Part shown: one piece after another, positions 34,589 to 42,849 of the stretch
Layout: each line of letters opens with the position of its first letter
Position numbering within the stretch: the stretch's first letter is position 1
Assembly (NCBI RefSeq): GCF_025457605.1
Contig: NZ_JAMZFY010000001.1
Location: 1,922,001-1,986,000 of the forward strand
From: Haloarcula laminariae
GTDB lineage: Archaea; Halobacteriota; Halobacteria; Halobacteriales; Haloarculaceae
Reading direction: 5' to 3'
Length of the DNA: 64,000 bases
Notes under the pieces: model-generated
The model's database searches: none
What the model was told of the DNA's origin: nothing
What the model saw: only the letters and a program-made list of their open reading frames with translations
Position numbers and translations under genes: made by a program

Positions 34589-36316
34589 TCAGTCCCACTT
34601 CGCGCCGGGGTTGGTGACCGCGCCGTTGGACGCGGAGCCGAAGTCGCGGTGGTACTTCGCGAGGATGCCGGTGTCGTACTGCGGTTCGGGGTCGTAGTCC
34701 TCCAAGCGCTCGGCGATCTCCTCGTCGGTGAGGTCGACGGAGAGCTCCAGTTCGTCGATGTCGATGGTGATGGTGTCGCCGTCCTCCAGCGCGGCGATGG
34801 GGCCGCCGGCGAAGGCCTCCGGCGCGACGTGGCCGATGGAAAAGCCCCGCGTGGCGCCGGAGAACCGGCCGTCGGTGAAGAGCGCGACGTCCTCGGCGTG
34901 GCCCTGGCCGGCGACGGCCGACGTGACGCCGAGCATCTCGCGCATTCCAGGGCCGCCCTGGGGGCCTTCGTTCCGGATACCGATGACGTCGCCGGACTCG
35001 ACGTTGCCCTCCTGGACGTACTCCATTGCGCCCTCCTCGTCGTCGAAGATGCGGACGGGCCCCTCGTGGCGGAGGTGGTCCTCGCCGGTGATCTTGATGA
35101 CCGCGCCGTCGGGCGCGAGGTTGCCGGTGAGAATTCGGATGGCCCCCTGCTCGTTTTTCGGTTCCTCGACGGTGTAGAGGAAGTCCGCGTCGAGTTCCTC
35201 GATGGCCGGCGGGTCGATGCGTTCGAGCCCCTCCGCGAGGGTCTCGCCGGTGACGGTCATCGCGTCGCCGTGGAGCAGGTCGGCATCGAGCAGCGCCTTG
35301 AGGACGACCGGGATGCCGCCGACCTCGAAGAGGTCGTTCATCACGCGCTCCCCGCCCGGCTGGAGGTTCGCGATTTTTGGCGTGCGCTTGCTTATCTCGT
35401 TGAACGTCTCGATGTCGAGGTCGACGTCGGCCTCGGCGGCCATCGCCAGCAGGTGGAGGACGGCGTTGGTCGAGCCCCCGGTGGCGACCTGGAGCGCGAT
35501 GGCGTTCTCGAAGGACTCCCGCGTGAGGATGTCCGACGGCTTGCGGTCGTTCTCGATGGCGTCGAGGGCGACCTCGCCGGCCTCCTCGGCGATATCGTAG
35601 CGGTCCTCGTGTTCGGCGGGCGCACCGGAGGAGCCCAGCGGCGCGAGCCCGATGGTCTCGGAGATGGCGGCCATCGTGTTCGCGGTGAACATCCCGCCAC
35701 AGGAGCCGGCCCCCGGGCAGGCGTGGCGTTCCATCTCGTCGAGTTCCCCCTCGGTCATCTCGCCGTCGGCGACGGCGCCCACGCCCTCGAAGACGTTCTG
35801 AATCGTTATCTCGCGGCCGCCGTGCTCGCCCGGCATGATAGACCCGCCGTAGACGAAGACGCTGGGGAGGTCGGTCCGTATCGAGGCCATCATCATCCCG
35901 GGCATGTTCTTGTCACAGCCGCCGATGGTGACCAGCCCGTCCATCCGTTCGCCGAAGGAGACCAGTTCGACGGAGTCGGCGATGACCTCCCGGGAGATGA
36001 GCGACGCCTTCATCCCCTCGGTCCCCATCGAGACGGCGTCGGAGATGGTGATAGTGCCGAACTCGATGGGCATCCCGCCGGCCGCGTCGATGCCCTCGTA
36101 GGCCGACTCGGCAACGTCGTCCAAGTGGACGTTACACGGGGTGATGTCCGCGGCGGGGTTGGCGACGCCGACCATCGGCGACTGGAGGTCCTCGTCGTCG
36201 TACCCCATCGCCCGGAACATCGCCCGGGACGGGGCCTGGTCGGTCCCTTCGGTGACTTCGCTGCTTCGCAGGTTCGGGTCCTTGCCCGACTCCTCGCGCT
36301 CGGCCTGCTTGCTCAT
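34589..36316 (-). CDS. ilvD: Dihydroxy-acid dehydratase IlvD
   Basis: This 575-residue enzyme of branched-chain amino-acid and pantothenate synthesis dehydrates 2,3-dihydroxy-isovalerate and -methylvalerate. Iron-sulfur cysteines are visible in [12 protein letters not shown] and [17 protein letters not shown]. Other landmarks are [19 protein letters not shown] at the start, [13 protein letters not shown] and [20 protein letters not shown] near the end. The length is normal. The gene is monocistronic; the very long reading frame on the opposite strand is a shadow of its codon bias. Confidence 0.97.
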   Translation of the reverse strand: MSKQAEREESGKDPNLRSSEVTEGTDQAPSRAMFRAMGYDDEDLQSPMVGVANPAADITPCNVHLDDVAESAYEGIDAAGGMPIEFGTITISDAVSMGTEGMKASLISREVIADSVELVSFGERMDGLVTIGGCDKNMPGMMMASIRTDLPSVFVYGGSIMPGEHGGREITIQNVFEGVGAVADGEMTEGELDEMERHACPGAGSCGGMFTANTMAAISETIGLAPLGSSGAPAEHEDRYDIAEEAGEVALDAIENDRKPSDILTRESFENAIALQVATGGSTNAVLHLLAMAAEADVDLDIETFNEISKRTPKIANLQPGGERVMNDLFEVGGIPVVLKALLDADLLHGDAMTVTGETLAEGLERIDPPAIEELDADFLYTVEEPKNEQGAIRILTGNLAPDGAVIKITGEDHLRHEGPVRIFDDEEGAMEYVQEGNVESGDVIGIRNEGPQGGPGMREMLGVTSAVAGQGHAEDVALFTDGRFSGATRGFSIGHVAPEAFAGGPIAALEDGDTITIDIDELELSVDLTDEEIAERLEDYDPEPQYDTGILAKYHRDFGSASNGAVTNPGAKWD

Positions 36317-36388
36317 ACTGGTAGAAAGCTACGGGGCGTCTTAAACGCCGTGACTGGCCTCTGTCGGTCGCTCCGCCCGCGGCCTGCG

Positions 36389-37084
36389 CTACCCGTCTGC
36401 ATCGGTTGGGAGTTCGTCGAGTATCGCGTCGACGAACTCCCTGTCGTCGGCCCAGTACCCCGTGTAGCCGTCGTCGCTTTCGTGGCCGAAGAGGCCACAG
36501 GGATGGTCACCGCCGTCGTAGGCGAGCAGCCAGTAGCGTTCGAGTTCGCCGGCTGCCTCGTGGTACGTGATACCGGGAATCTCCGGCGGCGTCCAGTCGG
36601 GGACGCCGTAAACGTGGATGTCTACCGCCGTGTCACCGGCGAGGCGTCGGTAGCGGGGCAGCTGGGCTTCGAACGCCGAGAACCGCTGGAAACACACGTG
36701 GAGCTCCCCGGTCCCGGTGCGGTAGACGCGGTCCTCTATCTCCCGGCTGACGGTCAGGAGCTGTCGGCAGTCCAGGGCCTGATACACCGTCCTATCGAGG
36801 GCATCGAACAGCGCTCGATACCCCTCCGAGACCGCGTCCGTATCCTCCGGACGGGACAGGGGCGGCGTCAGCAGGTCGTCCACGTCTTCGAGGGGGAGCG
36901 CGCCGGCGAACTCGCCGCGCTTCTCGATGGCCAGAAACGGCTCCGGACCGCTCGGGGCGAGAGAGCGGGACTCGACCGGGACGTTGTGGGTCTCGAACCA
37001 GGACGCGAGTGACGGCTCCCCGTCGGCGTAGACGGTGACCGCCGTCTCCGCGTTCCCGAACTCGTCCAGAACTGAGTCGAACAT
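36389..37084 (-). CDS. DICT-domain sensory protein
   Basis: This 231-residue protein (ATG 37084, MFDSVLDEFGNAETAVTVYAD) matches the DICT domain, found with two-component and HTH systems and thought to sense light or redox. Features are RYRRLAGDTAVDIHVYGVPDWTPPEIPGI and the conserved CGLFGHESDDGYTGYWADDREFVDAILDEL ending. It has no membrane segment or catalytic motif. It starts eight bases after the stop of the HTH protein at 37093, so the two form a regulator-sensor operon. Confidence 0.82.
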   Translation of the reverse strand: MFDSVLDEFGNAETAVTVYADGEPSLASWFETHNVPVESRSLAPSGPEPFLAIEKRGEFAGALPLEDVDDLLTPPLSRPEDTDAVSEGYRALFDALDRTVYQALDCRQLLTVSREIEDRVYRTGTGELHVCFQRFSAFEAQLPRYRRLAGDTAVDIHVYGVPDWTPPEIPGITYHEAAGELERYWLLAYDGGDHPCGLFGHESDDGYTGYWADDREFVDAILDELPTDADG

Positions 37085-37092
37085 GTAGCTCC

Positions 37093-37461
37093 CTACTTCT
37101 CGGCCTCGACGCTCCGGTGAATCAACGCACGGGTCTCGGTCTCGAGTGTATCGAGGGTGACAGTGCCGCGGTCCCGGTCGTACGCCACGAGGTCGCTGTC
37201 GACGAGGGTCGGGAGATGTGTGTGATGGAGATCGAGCAGAATCCGCTCGCGGTCGTCCCGTGTGGCCATGCCGCCGGTCCGGGTGCTCTCCCATCCGGCC
37301 AGCATGGTCGCGAGCTCGTCACGGGAACACTCCCCTCTATCGAGCAGAACCGCGAGAACACGCCGCCGCCTTCGGGAAGAGAGCGCACGGTAGAACTCGT
37401 CGTCCGCGAGCCGCGGTGGCGGACCGCCGGAAGACTCTCCACGCGCCTGGTGGTCACTCAC
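37093..37461 (-). CDS. DUF7344-type HTH regulator
   Basis: This 122-residue protein has a winged helix (DDEFYRALSSRRRRRVLAVLLDRGECSRDELATMLAGWE; then LHHTHLPTLVDSDLVAYDRDRGTVTLD as wing), like the DUF7344 family common in haloarchaea. It is the first gene of an operon with the DICT protein. A 5-bp-arm inverted repeat lies at 37466-37480, between the TATA box and the ATG, so this gene may repress itself. Confidence 0.82.
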   Translation of the reverse strand: MSDHQARGESSGGPPPRLADDEFYRALSSRRRRRVLAVLLDRGECSRDELATMLAGWESTRTGGMATRDDRERILLDLHHTHLPTLVDSDLVAYDRDRGTVTLDTLETETRALIHRSVEAEK

Positions 37462-37465
37462 ACAC

Positions 37466-37480
37466 TGCCATTTACTGGCA
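37466..37480. promoter_or_regulatory. Inverted repeat TGCCATTTACTGGCA at the HTH-DICT operon start
   Basis: TGCCA-TTTAC-TGGCA sits 5 bp from the ATG at 37461, over the expected transcription start. A regulator bound here would block initiation. The arms are short, so chance is possible. Confidence 0.45.
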
Positions 37481-37483
37481 TTC

Positions 37484-37492
37484 GTTTAAAAT
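37484..37492 (-). promoter_or_regulatory. TATA box of the HTH-DICT operon
   Basis: Minus strand CATTTTAAACG, centred 27 bp before the ATG at 37461. Confidence 0.6.
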
Positions 37493-37712
37493 GTTTCGAG
37501 ACAGTCATGTCCTGCCGGTAAGCGGAGGGGCATTTCGGGATACGAGCGGAGTGATGCTATCGGGAGTCGTCGCTTCTCTCCGAGGATATACCACATATTT
37601 TATGTTTGTTCCCCAGTTTCCGCGGCGGAGCAACCGAGTCCGCCCAGCCCGACTGCTGGTGAATCACGCCGCTGCCAGCAGGTTCTTTCCCCCCTGTGGC
37701 GTAGGGCGAGCA

Positions 37713-38678
37713 ATGCCAACGGTCACGACGGCGGCGAGGCTCCACTTCGGCTTTCAGAACCTCTCGCTGGCCCACGAGCGCCTGTACGGCGGTGTCGGCC
37801 TCGCACTCGACGAACCACGGTTAGTGGTCGAGGCAGAGCCGGCCGACGGGCTGGACTGTGACGACGGCGCGGTCGAACCGTACGCCCGGCGCGTCCTCGA
37901 CACACTGGACGTGCCGGGCGCCGAACTGCGCGTCCGCGAGCGGTTCCCGCGACACGTCGGCCTCGGGAGCGGGACCCAGCTGGCGCTCGCGACGCTCGTG
38001 GCCGTCGCCCGCGCGTACGACCTGACCGCCGACGCCCGGACCGTGGCACCGCGGCTGGGTCGGGGCGGGCGCAGCGGCGTCGGCGTCGGCACCTTCGAGG
38101 GCGGCGGCTTCGTCGTCGACGGCGGCCACCCGACGGAGCGGTTCACCCACAACCCCCCGCCGGAGGGTGACTGGGACGTCCCGCCGGTCGTGGCGAACCA
38201 TCACGTCCCGGCGGACTGGCGGTTCCTCCTCGTCGTCCCCGACAGCGACCCGGGGCAAAGCGGCAGCGACGAGGACCGCAGTATGCGGACGGCCATAGAG
38301 CGCGCCGACCCCGGCATCGCCGACCAGATATCGACGCTGCTCACCCGGCGGCTGCTGCCCGCCATCGCCGGGCGGGACCGCCGCGAGTTCGGCGCCACGG
38401 CGGCCCGGCTCGGCCGGCTCAACGGTGCGTGGTACGCCGACGAGCAGGGCGGCGTCTACCGACCCCCGGCGGGCACCCTCGTCGAAGCCCTCTCCGACGC
38501 GCCCACCGTCACCGGTGCCGGCCAGTCCTCGTGGGGGCCGACAGTGTGGGGGTTGACCGACGTCGACGGGGCGGACGCGGCGAGAGAGGCGGGGTCCCGG
38601 GCCCTGGAGGCAGCCGGCGTCAGCGGCGACGTTCGCGTGGCCGCCCCGCGTAACACCGGGGCGTCGCTCGACGAGTGA
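37713..38678 (+). CDS. Beta-ribofuranosylaminobenzene 5'-phosphate synthase-like GHMP protein
   Basis: This 321-residue protein is a GHMP-kinase-fold member of the beta-RFAP synthase family. MPTVTTAARLHFGFQNLSL is the N-terminal signature, and RFPRHVGLGSGTQLALATLVAVARAYD is the glycine-rich GHMP loop. The ATG at 37713 begins at the conserved domain. In methanogens the enzyme joins 4-hydroxy/aminobenzoate to PRPP in methanopterin synthesis; haloarchaea have no methanogenesis, so its product here is uncertain (a modified folate-like C1 carrier is possible). The 251-bp gap before it holds the divergent HTH promoter and AT-rich sequence. Confidence 0.85.
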   Translation: MPTVTTAARLHFGFQNLSLAHERLYGGVGLALDEPRLVVEAEPADGLDCDDGAVEPYARRVLDTLDVPGAELRVRERFPRHVGLGSGTQLALATLVAVARAYDLTADARTVAPRLGRGGRSGVGVGTFEGGGFVVDGGHPTERFTHNPPPEGDWDVPPVVANHHVPADWRFLLVVPDSDPGQSGSDEDRSMRTAIERADPGIADQISTLLTRRLLPAIAGRDRREFGATAARLGRLNGAWYADEQGGVYRPPAGTLVEALSDAPTVTGAGQSSWGPTVWGLTDVDGADAAREAGSRALEAAGVSGDVRVAAPRNTGASLDE

Positions 38679-38720
38679 CAGGCCCGACCGGCCCCGAGTA
38701 TCGGCGGGCGTCGGGGCCAA

Positions 38721-38732
38721 GCGTTTAAGCGC
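38721..38732 (+). promoter_or_regulatory. TATA box of the RecA-like ATPase gene
   Basis: GCGTTTAAGCGC, centred 27 bp before the ATG at 38753. Confidence 0.55.
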
Positions 38733-38752
38733 TCGGGGAAGCGTTGGCGTGT

Positions 38753-39589
38753 ATGGACCGCATCCCCTTCGGTGTCAAGCAGCTCGACTCCATCATCAAC
38801 GGGGGCGCGCCGACGGGCAGCGTCGTGTTGCTCTCGGGGCAGGCCGGCGCCGGCTCGCGGGAGTTCATGCACACCAGCGCGATAATCAACGGGATGGCCG
38901 AGGAGGACCCCGAACTGTTCGACCTCTACTACGGCGACCCCGCCGAGAAGGCGGTACTCCCCGAGGCAGTCCACTATCTCTCTCTGACCGCGAGCGAGGG
39001 GCAACTCGCCGACGAGATGCGGCTGGCGATGGACGACGAGGTGTTAGACGCCGGGCTGGCCGGCGTGGAGTTTCACGACATGTCCGAGCGGTACTTCCAC
39101 ATGAGCCCGGTGCCCCGGGAGTGGTACGCCGCCGAGACGCCCAACATCAAGGATCTCCGGGCGCGCCACGAACGCGAGGACCTGCTTGGCGCGCTGGGGA
39201 CCCGACTCAGCAACATCGCCCCGAACAACCTCGTCGTCATCGACTCCCTGTCGGACCTCGTGGCGGCGATGGGCGAGGACATCGACTGGGCCGATATCAC
39301 CTTCCTCGTCTCGGGCATCCAGAAGGCGGCCCACCAGTGGGGCGGGCTCATCCTCATGCATCTCAACCACGAGACGGTGAGCAACACCCGGGAGGGCCAG
39401 CTGAGCGAGGCCGCCCACGGCACCATGGAGTTCTCCTGGGAGTCGGGCGGGTCGACCCGCGCGCGGACGCTCGTCGTCAAGCAGTTCCGCGGCGTCCTCT
39501 CGCAGATAGAGGACGAGAACATCGTCCAGTTCGAGACCGAACTCGGCGACGCCGGCTTCGACATCAGCGACGTCCGGAAGATACGCTAG
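38753..39589 (+). CDS. RecA-superfamily ATPase-like protein (KaiC/HTR-like)
   Basis: This 278-residue protein has the KaiC/RadA-like fold. MDRIPFGVKQLDSIINGGAPTGSVVLLSGQAGAG is the core start. The Walker A is degenerate: where GKT/S is expected it has GQAGAGSREF, with the lysine replaced by serine-arginine. Walker B-like NLVVIDSLSDLV is present. ATP hydrolysis is therefore doubtful, as in other inactive RecA paralogues. It appears in haloarchaeal genomes as an HTR-like protein. It may act with the coiled-coil protein at 39656. Confidence 0.83.
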   Translation: MDRIPFGVKQLDSIINGGAPTGSVVLLSGQAGAGSREFMHTSAIINGMAEEDPELFDLYYGDPAEKAVLPEAVHYLSLTASEGQLADEMRLAMDDEVLDAGLAGVEFHDMSERYFHMSPVPREWYAAETPNIKDLRARHEREDLLGALGTRLSNIAPNNLVVIDSLSDLVAAMGEDIDWADITFLVSGIQKAAHQWGGLILMHLNHETVSNTREGQLSEAAHGTMEFSWESGGSTRARTLVVKQFRGVLSQIEDENIVQFETELGDAGFDISDVRKIR

Positions 39590-39624
39590 CCACGAGTTTC
39601 GTCTCCTGAAATAGGCAGCAAACG

Positions 39625-39634
39625 CTTAACTATC
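39625..39634 (+). promoter_or_regulatory. TATA box of the coiled-coil protein gene
   Basis: CTTAACTATC is centred 27 bp before the ATG at 39656. Confidence 0.5.
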
Positions 39635-39655
39635 CCGTTACATGAAAGGTACATA

Positions 39656-40540
39656 ATGGCCAGTGAGTCGACCGACGAGGGGGTGGTCGCCGTCGAGCTG
39701 CCGCCGGAGCTCGACGAGTGGCTGGACGAGCGCGCTCGGGAGCTGGGCGAGCCCCGCGAGGAGCTCGTGACACGGCTGCTGGCGACCTACCGGAGCACGA
39801 CGGAGCGCGACGGCGGCGACCTGGCGGACGCGCTCGACGTCGAACGCCGCGTCGAGGACGCGATGCAGGACGAGCTCGACGCGACCGTCGCGGCGGCCGT
39901 CGACGAGCGCGTCGACTCGACGGTGCGCGACCGGCTGCCCGATATCACCGACGCCGTCGAATCGCGCGTCGAGGGGCGGCTGGACGACGTCGAAGACGAT
40001 TTCGGCGAGAAGATAACCGACGTGCGCGAGCGCGTCGTCCAGCTCAAGCGGGAACTGGACGGCAAGGCGCCCGCCGACCACGAGGCCTTCGAGAGGGTCG
40101 CGGAACTGGACGAGAGCGTCGCCGAACTGAACCGCGAGCTCGTCGAGGTCAGAGACGAGGTCGAGGACGGGCTGGCGGGCCAGGCCGACCGCGTCGACGA
40201 GCTGGAGGCGCGCTTCGAGGATATCGACGGGCGCCTCGACGACACCGAGGAGAAGCTAAAGCGGGTCGCCTGGGTCGTCAACGACCTCCGGGACGACCAG
40301 GGCGGTCGCGACGCCCATCAGAAGGCCGTCGACCGCATCAAACGCGCCGCCGCGCAGGAGGGTATCAGCTCTGCCTCCTGTCAGAGCTGCGGGGAGACCG
40401 TCGAAATCGGGTTGCTGACCGACCCACAGTGTCCCCACTGTGACACGACGGTCTCCGACGTACAGCCCGAGGGCGGTATCATCCGAAAGAAGGCGTCGCT
40501 CGTCACCGCCGCACAGCTAGAGGCGGGCCCCGACCGATGA
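39656..40540 (+). CDS. Coiled-coil protein with ribbon-helix-helix-like start and C-terminal zinc ribbon
   Basis: This 294-residue soluble protein has three parts. Residues 10-50 (VAVELPPELDEWLDERARELGEPREELVTRLLATYR) look like a ribbon-helix-helix/CopG dimer. A coiled coil of about 170 residues (heptads from VERRVEDAMQDEL to DTEEKLKRVAWVV) follows. The C-terminal ribbon is SCQSCGETVEIGLLTDPQCPHCDTTV. DNA binding at one end and a rod with a zinc head at the other suggest a structural chromatin or segregation-like role, which is inference. Its last codon overlaps the start of 40537 by ATGA. Confidence 0.78.
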   Translation: MASESTDEGVVAVELPPELDEWLDERARELGEPREELVTRLLATYRSTTERDGGDLADALDVERRVEDAMQDELDATVAAAVDERVDSTVRDRLPDITDAVESRVEGRLDDVEDDFGEKITDVRERVVQLKRELDGKAPADHEAFERVAELDESVAELNRELVEVRDEVEDGLAGQADRVDELEARFEDIDGRLDDTEEKLKRVAWVVNDLRDDQGGRDAHQKAVDRIKRAAAQEGISSASCQSCGETVEIGLLTDPQCPHCDTTVSDVQPEGGIIRKKASLVTAAQLEAGPDR

Positions 40541-41172
40541 GCGGCGACGAGGACGACCCCTTCGAGGCGTTCGAGGACGCCGACGAGCGCGAGGGCGACC
40601 CCTTCGAGCGCCTCGGGGGCGTCGAACCGACCGAGGGGAGCGACGCCGCGTCCGACGGCGATGGCGGGGCCGACGACGGTACCGAGGCGACGCCGCCGAC
40701 GGACGACACCGACGAACCGGCCTTCGAGGAGGAGTTCATCGACCAGGACGACCCCTTCCAGACCGGGCCGGGTCAGTCACCCACGGACGAAGCCACCGGC
40801 GACCGGGAGGCCGGAAGCGACGCCGACCCGCTCGGCGGGGACGACCCCTTCGGGGGGATGGCGGGCCGCGAGGGCGACCCCTTCGACGACGGGGAGAGCG
40901 TCTTCGAGTCGGTCGACGTCGAGAGCGTCGACGCCGACGAGGTCTGGGCGTCCCTGGACGAGGAGCCGTCGACGCCGTCGGTCGAGGGCAGCCGGTACGT
41001 CGAGGTGTCGAAACACCGCTTCTGCGAGCAGTGTGAACACTTCGCCAGCCCGCCCAACGCCCACTGCACCCACGAGGAGGCCGAGATTATCGAGTACCTG
41101 GACATGGAGACGGTCCGCCTGCTGAACTGCCCCGTCGTGGCCGAGCAGCGCGAACTCGAAGACGAGGGGTAA
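40537..41172 (+). CDS. Acidic disordered DPF-repeat protein with C-terminal cysteine domain
   Basis: This 211-residue protein is very acidic. Its first 130 residues look disordered and carry DPF tripeptides at least six times (DDPFEAF, GDPFERL, DDPFQT, DDPFGG, GDPFDD), with SVFESV near the end of this part. The C-terminal 70 residues contain a CxxC...C...C set (FCEQCEHF...AHCTHEE...LLNCPVV), probably a small zinc or Fe-S domain. It is translationally coupled to the coiled-coil protein (ATGA overlap), so the two likely act together. DPF repeats are short linear binding motifs elsewhere; here the partner is unknown. Confidence 0.78.
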   Translation: MSGDEDDPFEAFEDADEREGDPFERLGGVEPTEGSDAASDGDGGADDGTEATPPTDDTDEPAFEEEFIDQDDPFQTGPGQSPTDEATGDREAGSDADPLGGDDPFGGMAGREGDPFDDGESVFESVDVESVDADEVWASLDEEPSTPSVEGSRYVEVSKHRFCEQCEHFASPPNAHCTHEEAEIIEYLDMETVRLLNCPVVAEQRELEDEG

Positions 41173-41204
41173 GGCACTTTTGCGGGGGCCGACGAGTACC
41201 AGAT

Positions 41205-41522
41205 ATGCAGTTCTGTGACGAGTGCGGGTCGATGATGAAAAAGCAAGGCGGCGTGATGCAGTGTACGAGCTGTGACCACACGGCGGACCAGGACAGCGGC
41301 GGGGACTTCGTGAGCACGGAGCAACAGTCCGGCGACGAGCTCATCGAGACCGAGGAGGGCGACAACTTCGAGGGCAAACCGACCGCCGACGACGTGGTCT
41401 GTGACGACTGCGGCCACACGGAGGCCTGGTACACCATCAAACAGACCGGGGCGGCCGACGAACCGCCGACGCGGTTCTTCAAGTGCAAGGAGTGTGGCTA
41501 TCGCTGGCGGGAGTACAACTGA
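41205..41522 (+). CDS. tfs: Transcription factor S (TFS/RpoM-like)
   Basis: This 105-residue protein is archaeal TFS, which stimulates RNA cleavage in stalled RNA polymerase. Two zinc ribbons are present: N-terminal MQFCDECGSMM...CTSC, and C-terminal VCDDCGHTEAWYTIKQTGAADEPPTRFFKCKECGYRWREYN. The catalytic acidic pair usually in an RSADEP-like loop appears here as AADEPPT, so cleavage activity is likely retained. It is 32 bp after the DPF protein, with only a weak CACTTTTGC box, so co-transcription is probable. Confidence 0.95.
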   Translation: MQFCDECGSMMKKQGGVMQCTSCDHTADQDSGGDFVSTEQQSGDELIETEEGDNFEGKPTADDVVCDDCGHTEAWYTIKQTGAADEPPTRFFKCKECGYRWREYN

Positions 41523-41583
41523 CACTCCAACGCGAGTTGCGGCCACCTGAAAGCATTTACACGTCTCGACGGTAGCGACGGCC

Positions 41584-42372
41584 ATGCGCCGTCGTACCCT
41601 CCTCGCGCTCGTCGGCTCACTGGCCGCCGGGAGCGGCTGTACCGGCACCAGCGACGACCCCGCGGAGGCGACCGTCACGCCGGCCCCGGTTCCCACCCGG
41701 GCCGAGTCGCGGACCGAGCACGTCGTCGCGACGGCGGCGGCGGTCCAGCCCGGGGTGGTCACGGCCGGCGACGACTCCATCGGCGTTACCGACGACGCCG
41801 GCCAGTACCTCGTCCTCTACCTGGAGGGCGACGCGCCGGACCGCTCGGCGGTGGAGTTCCGGTTCAGCGGGGCGAGCTACACCCCCGAAGACCCCGGACG
41901 GCCGCTGTACCGCGGCGATTTCGGCAGGGAGACGTACGGCGAGGACGGCGGCCCGCTCGTGTTCGGGCTGCCCGAGACCGGCGACGGGACCGACGCCGAA
42001 CTCGCCTGGGGGAACGGGTCGGTAGCGCCGCCGGCGGCCCTGGTCAAACGGCTCGAAGACCCCTTGCCGCCATTCTCCGTGTCGATAGACGGCCCCGAGA
42101 CGGTCGCCGACGGGTCGGACCCACAGATCACCGTCAGCGTGGCGAACGAGGGGACCGGCGCCGGCCGGTACGTCCTCGCGCTGAACCGGCAGGGGCCGAG
42201 GGTCGCGTACGTGCCCGTGACCCGCCTCGCCGGGGAGTTGGACGCCGGGGCCGACGTGACACACACTGTTGACGCCGTCCCGCCCGAGGACGGGGTCTCG
42301 ACGCGGTACAGCCTCGACGTGCCCGGTCAACGGGACGACCCGAGCCACGTGATACGCCCGGCTGACTCCTGA
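41584..42372 (+). CDS. Tat-exported lipoprotein, haloarchaeal
   Basis: This 262-residue protein has a Tat signal (MRRRTLLALVGSLAAGSGC) with lipobox Cys19, and a short Thr/Pro linker (TPAPVPTRAES). The body is a beta-rich Ig-like region (FSVSIDGPETVADGSDPQITVSVANEGTGAGRYVLALNRQGP) of the CARDB type, so it may bind partners at the surface. No catalytic motif. No identified family. The gene stands alone after tfs with a 61-bp gap. Confidence 0.75.
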   Translation: MRRRTLLALVGSLAAGSGCTGTSDDPAEATVTPAPVPTRAESRTEHVVATAAAVQPGVVTAGDDSIGVTDDAGQYLVLYLEGDAPDRSAVEFRFSGASYTPEDPGRPLYRGDFGRETYGEDGGPLVFGLPETGDGTDAELAWGNGSVAPPAALVKRLEDPLPPFSVSIDGPETVADGSDPQITVSVANEGTGAGRYVLALNRQGPRVAYVPVTRLAGELDAGADVTHTVDAVPPEDGVSTRYSLDVPGQRDDPSHVIRPADS

Positions 42373-42486
42373 GCCCACGCCTTCGCGGCGACGGGCCAGC
42401 GCGCGCAACGCGGGCAAACGGTCCGTGGGGCGTCGAGCGGAAAACCTCGGCAGGGCGGCGATAAACCCAGTACGACGGGCCTAAAA

Positions 42487-42500
42487 CCGAGTGAACTCGG
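42487..42500. promoter_or_regulatory. Inverted repeat CCGAGTGAACTCGG
   Basis: A 6-bp-arm inverted repeat with a 2-bp spacer, located 72-85 bp before the small ORF at 42572 and 115 bp after the lipoprotein gene. It could be an operator or part of a terminator; there is no T-run after it, so I favour an operator. Confidence 0.35.
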
Positions 42501-42571
42501 AAACATTCGGGACCAAACCGGCCCGAACATCTCCCCGGACTTTACCGGTACAACGACGACGGTGAACCGCA

Positions 42572-42814
42572 ATGTTCGAAACAGACCCGTTCGCCGTGGT
42601 GACGGTCGTACACGAGACAGCACAGGCAGTCGCGTTGGTCGGACCGCCGTCGGGCCTCCCGTCGCAGGTCCCGGGATTCGTCGGGGACATCCTCGGCGAA
42701 ATAGGTTCGACGGCCGGCGGTGCGATGGACGGCATCGGCGAGACGATACGCGGTCTCACGCCGGGCGGCGCGGACAGCGCCGGCGAAGCCGCGGCCAACG
42801 GTCGCGGCCGATAG
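42572..42814 (+). CDS. Small hypothetical protein with membrane-binding-type helix
   Basis: This 80-residue protein (ATG 42572) begins MFETDPFAVVTVVHETAQAVALVGPPSGLPSQVPG and continues with a glycine-rich, amphipathic part (FVGDILGEIGSTAGGAMDGIGETIRGLTPGG). It has one weakly hydrophobic segment at best. Codon bias and an ACTTTACC element about 29 bp upstream support a real gene. Its family is unknown to me. Convergent with the ZIP gene. Confidence 0.55.
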   Translation: MFETDPFAVVTVVHETAQAVALVGPPSGLPSQVPGFVGDILGEIGSTAGGAMDGIGETIRGLTPGGADSAGEAAANGRGR

Positions 42815-42849
42815 GGTTCAGGCGGCCTCGCCCGCGCTCGTCAGTCCGG

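Noticed and set aside
33653-37012. Very long plus-strand open frame (over 1100 codons)
   Set aside because: It runs mainly antisense to ilvD and flanking genes, has low-complexity Val/Asp/Gly/Arg composition and no domain; it is a codon-bias shadow.
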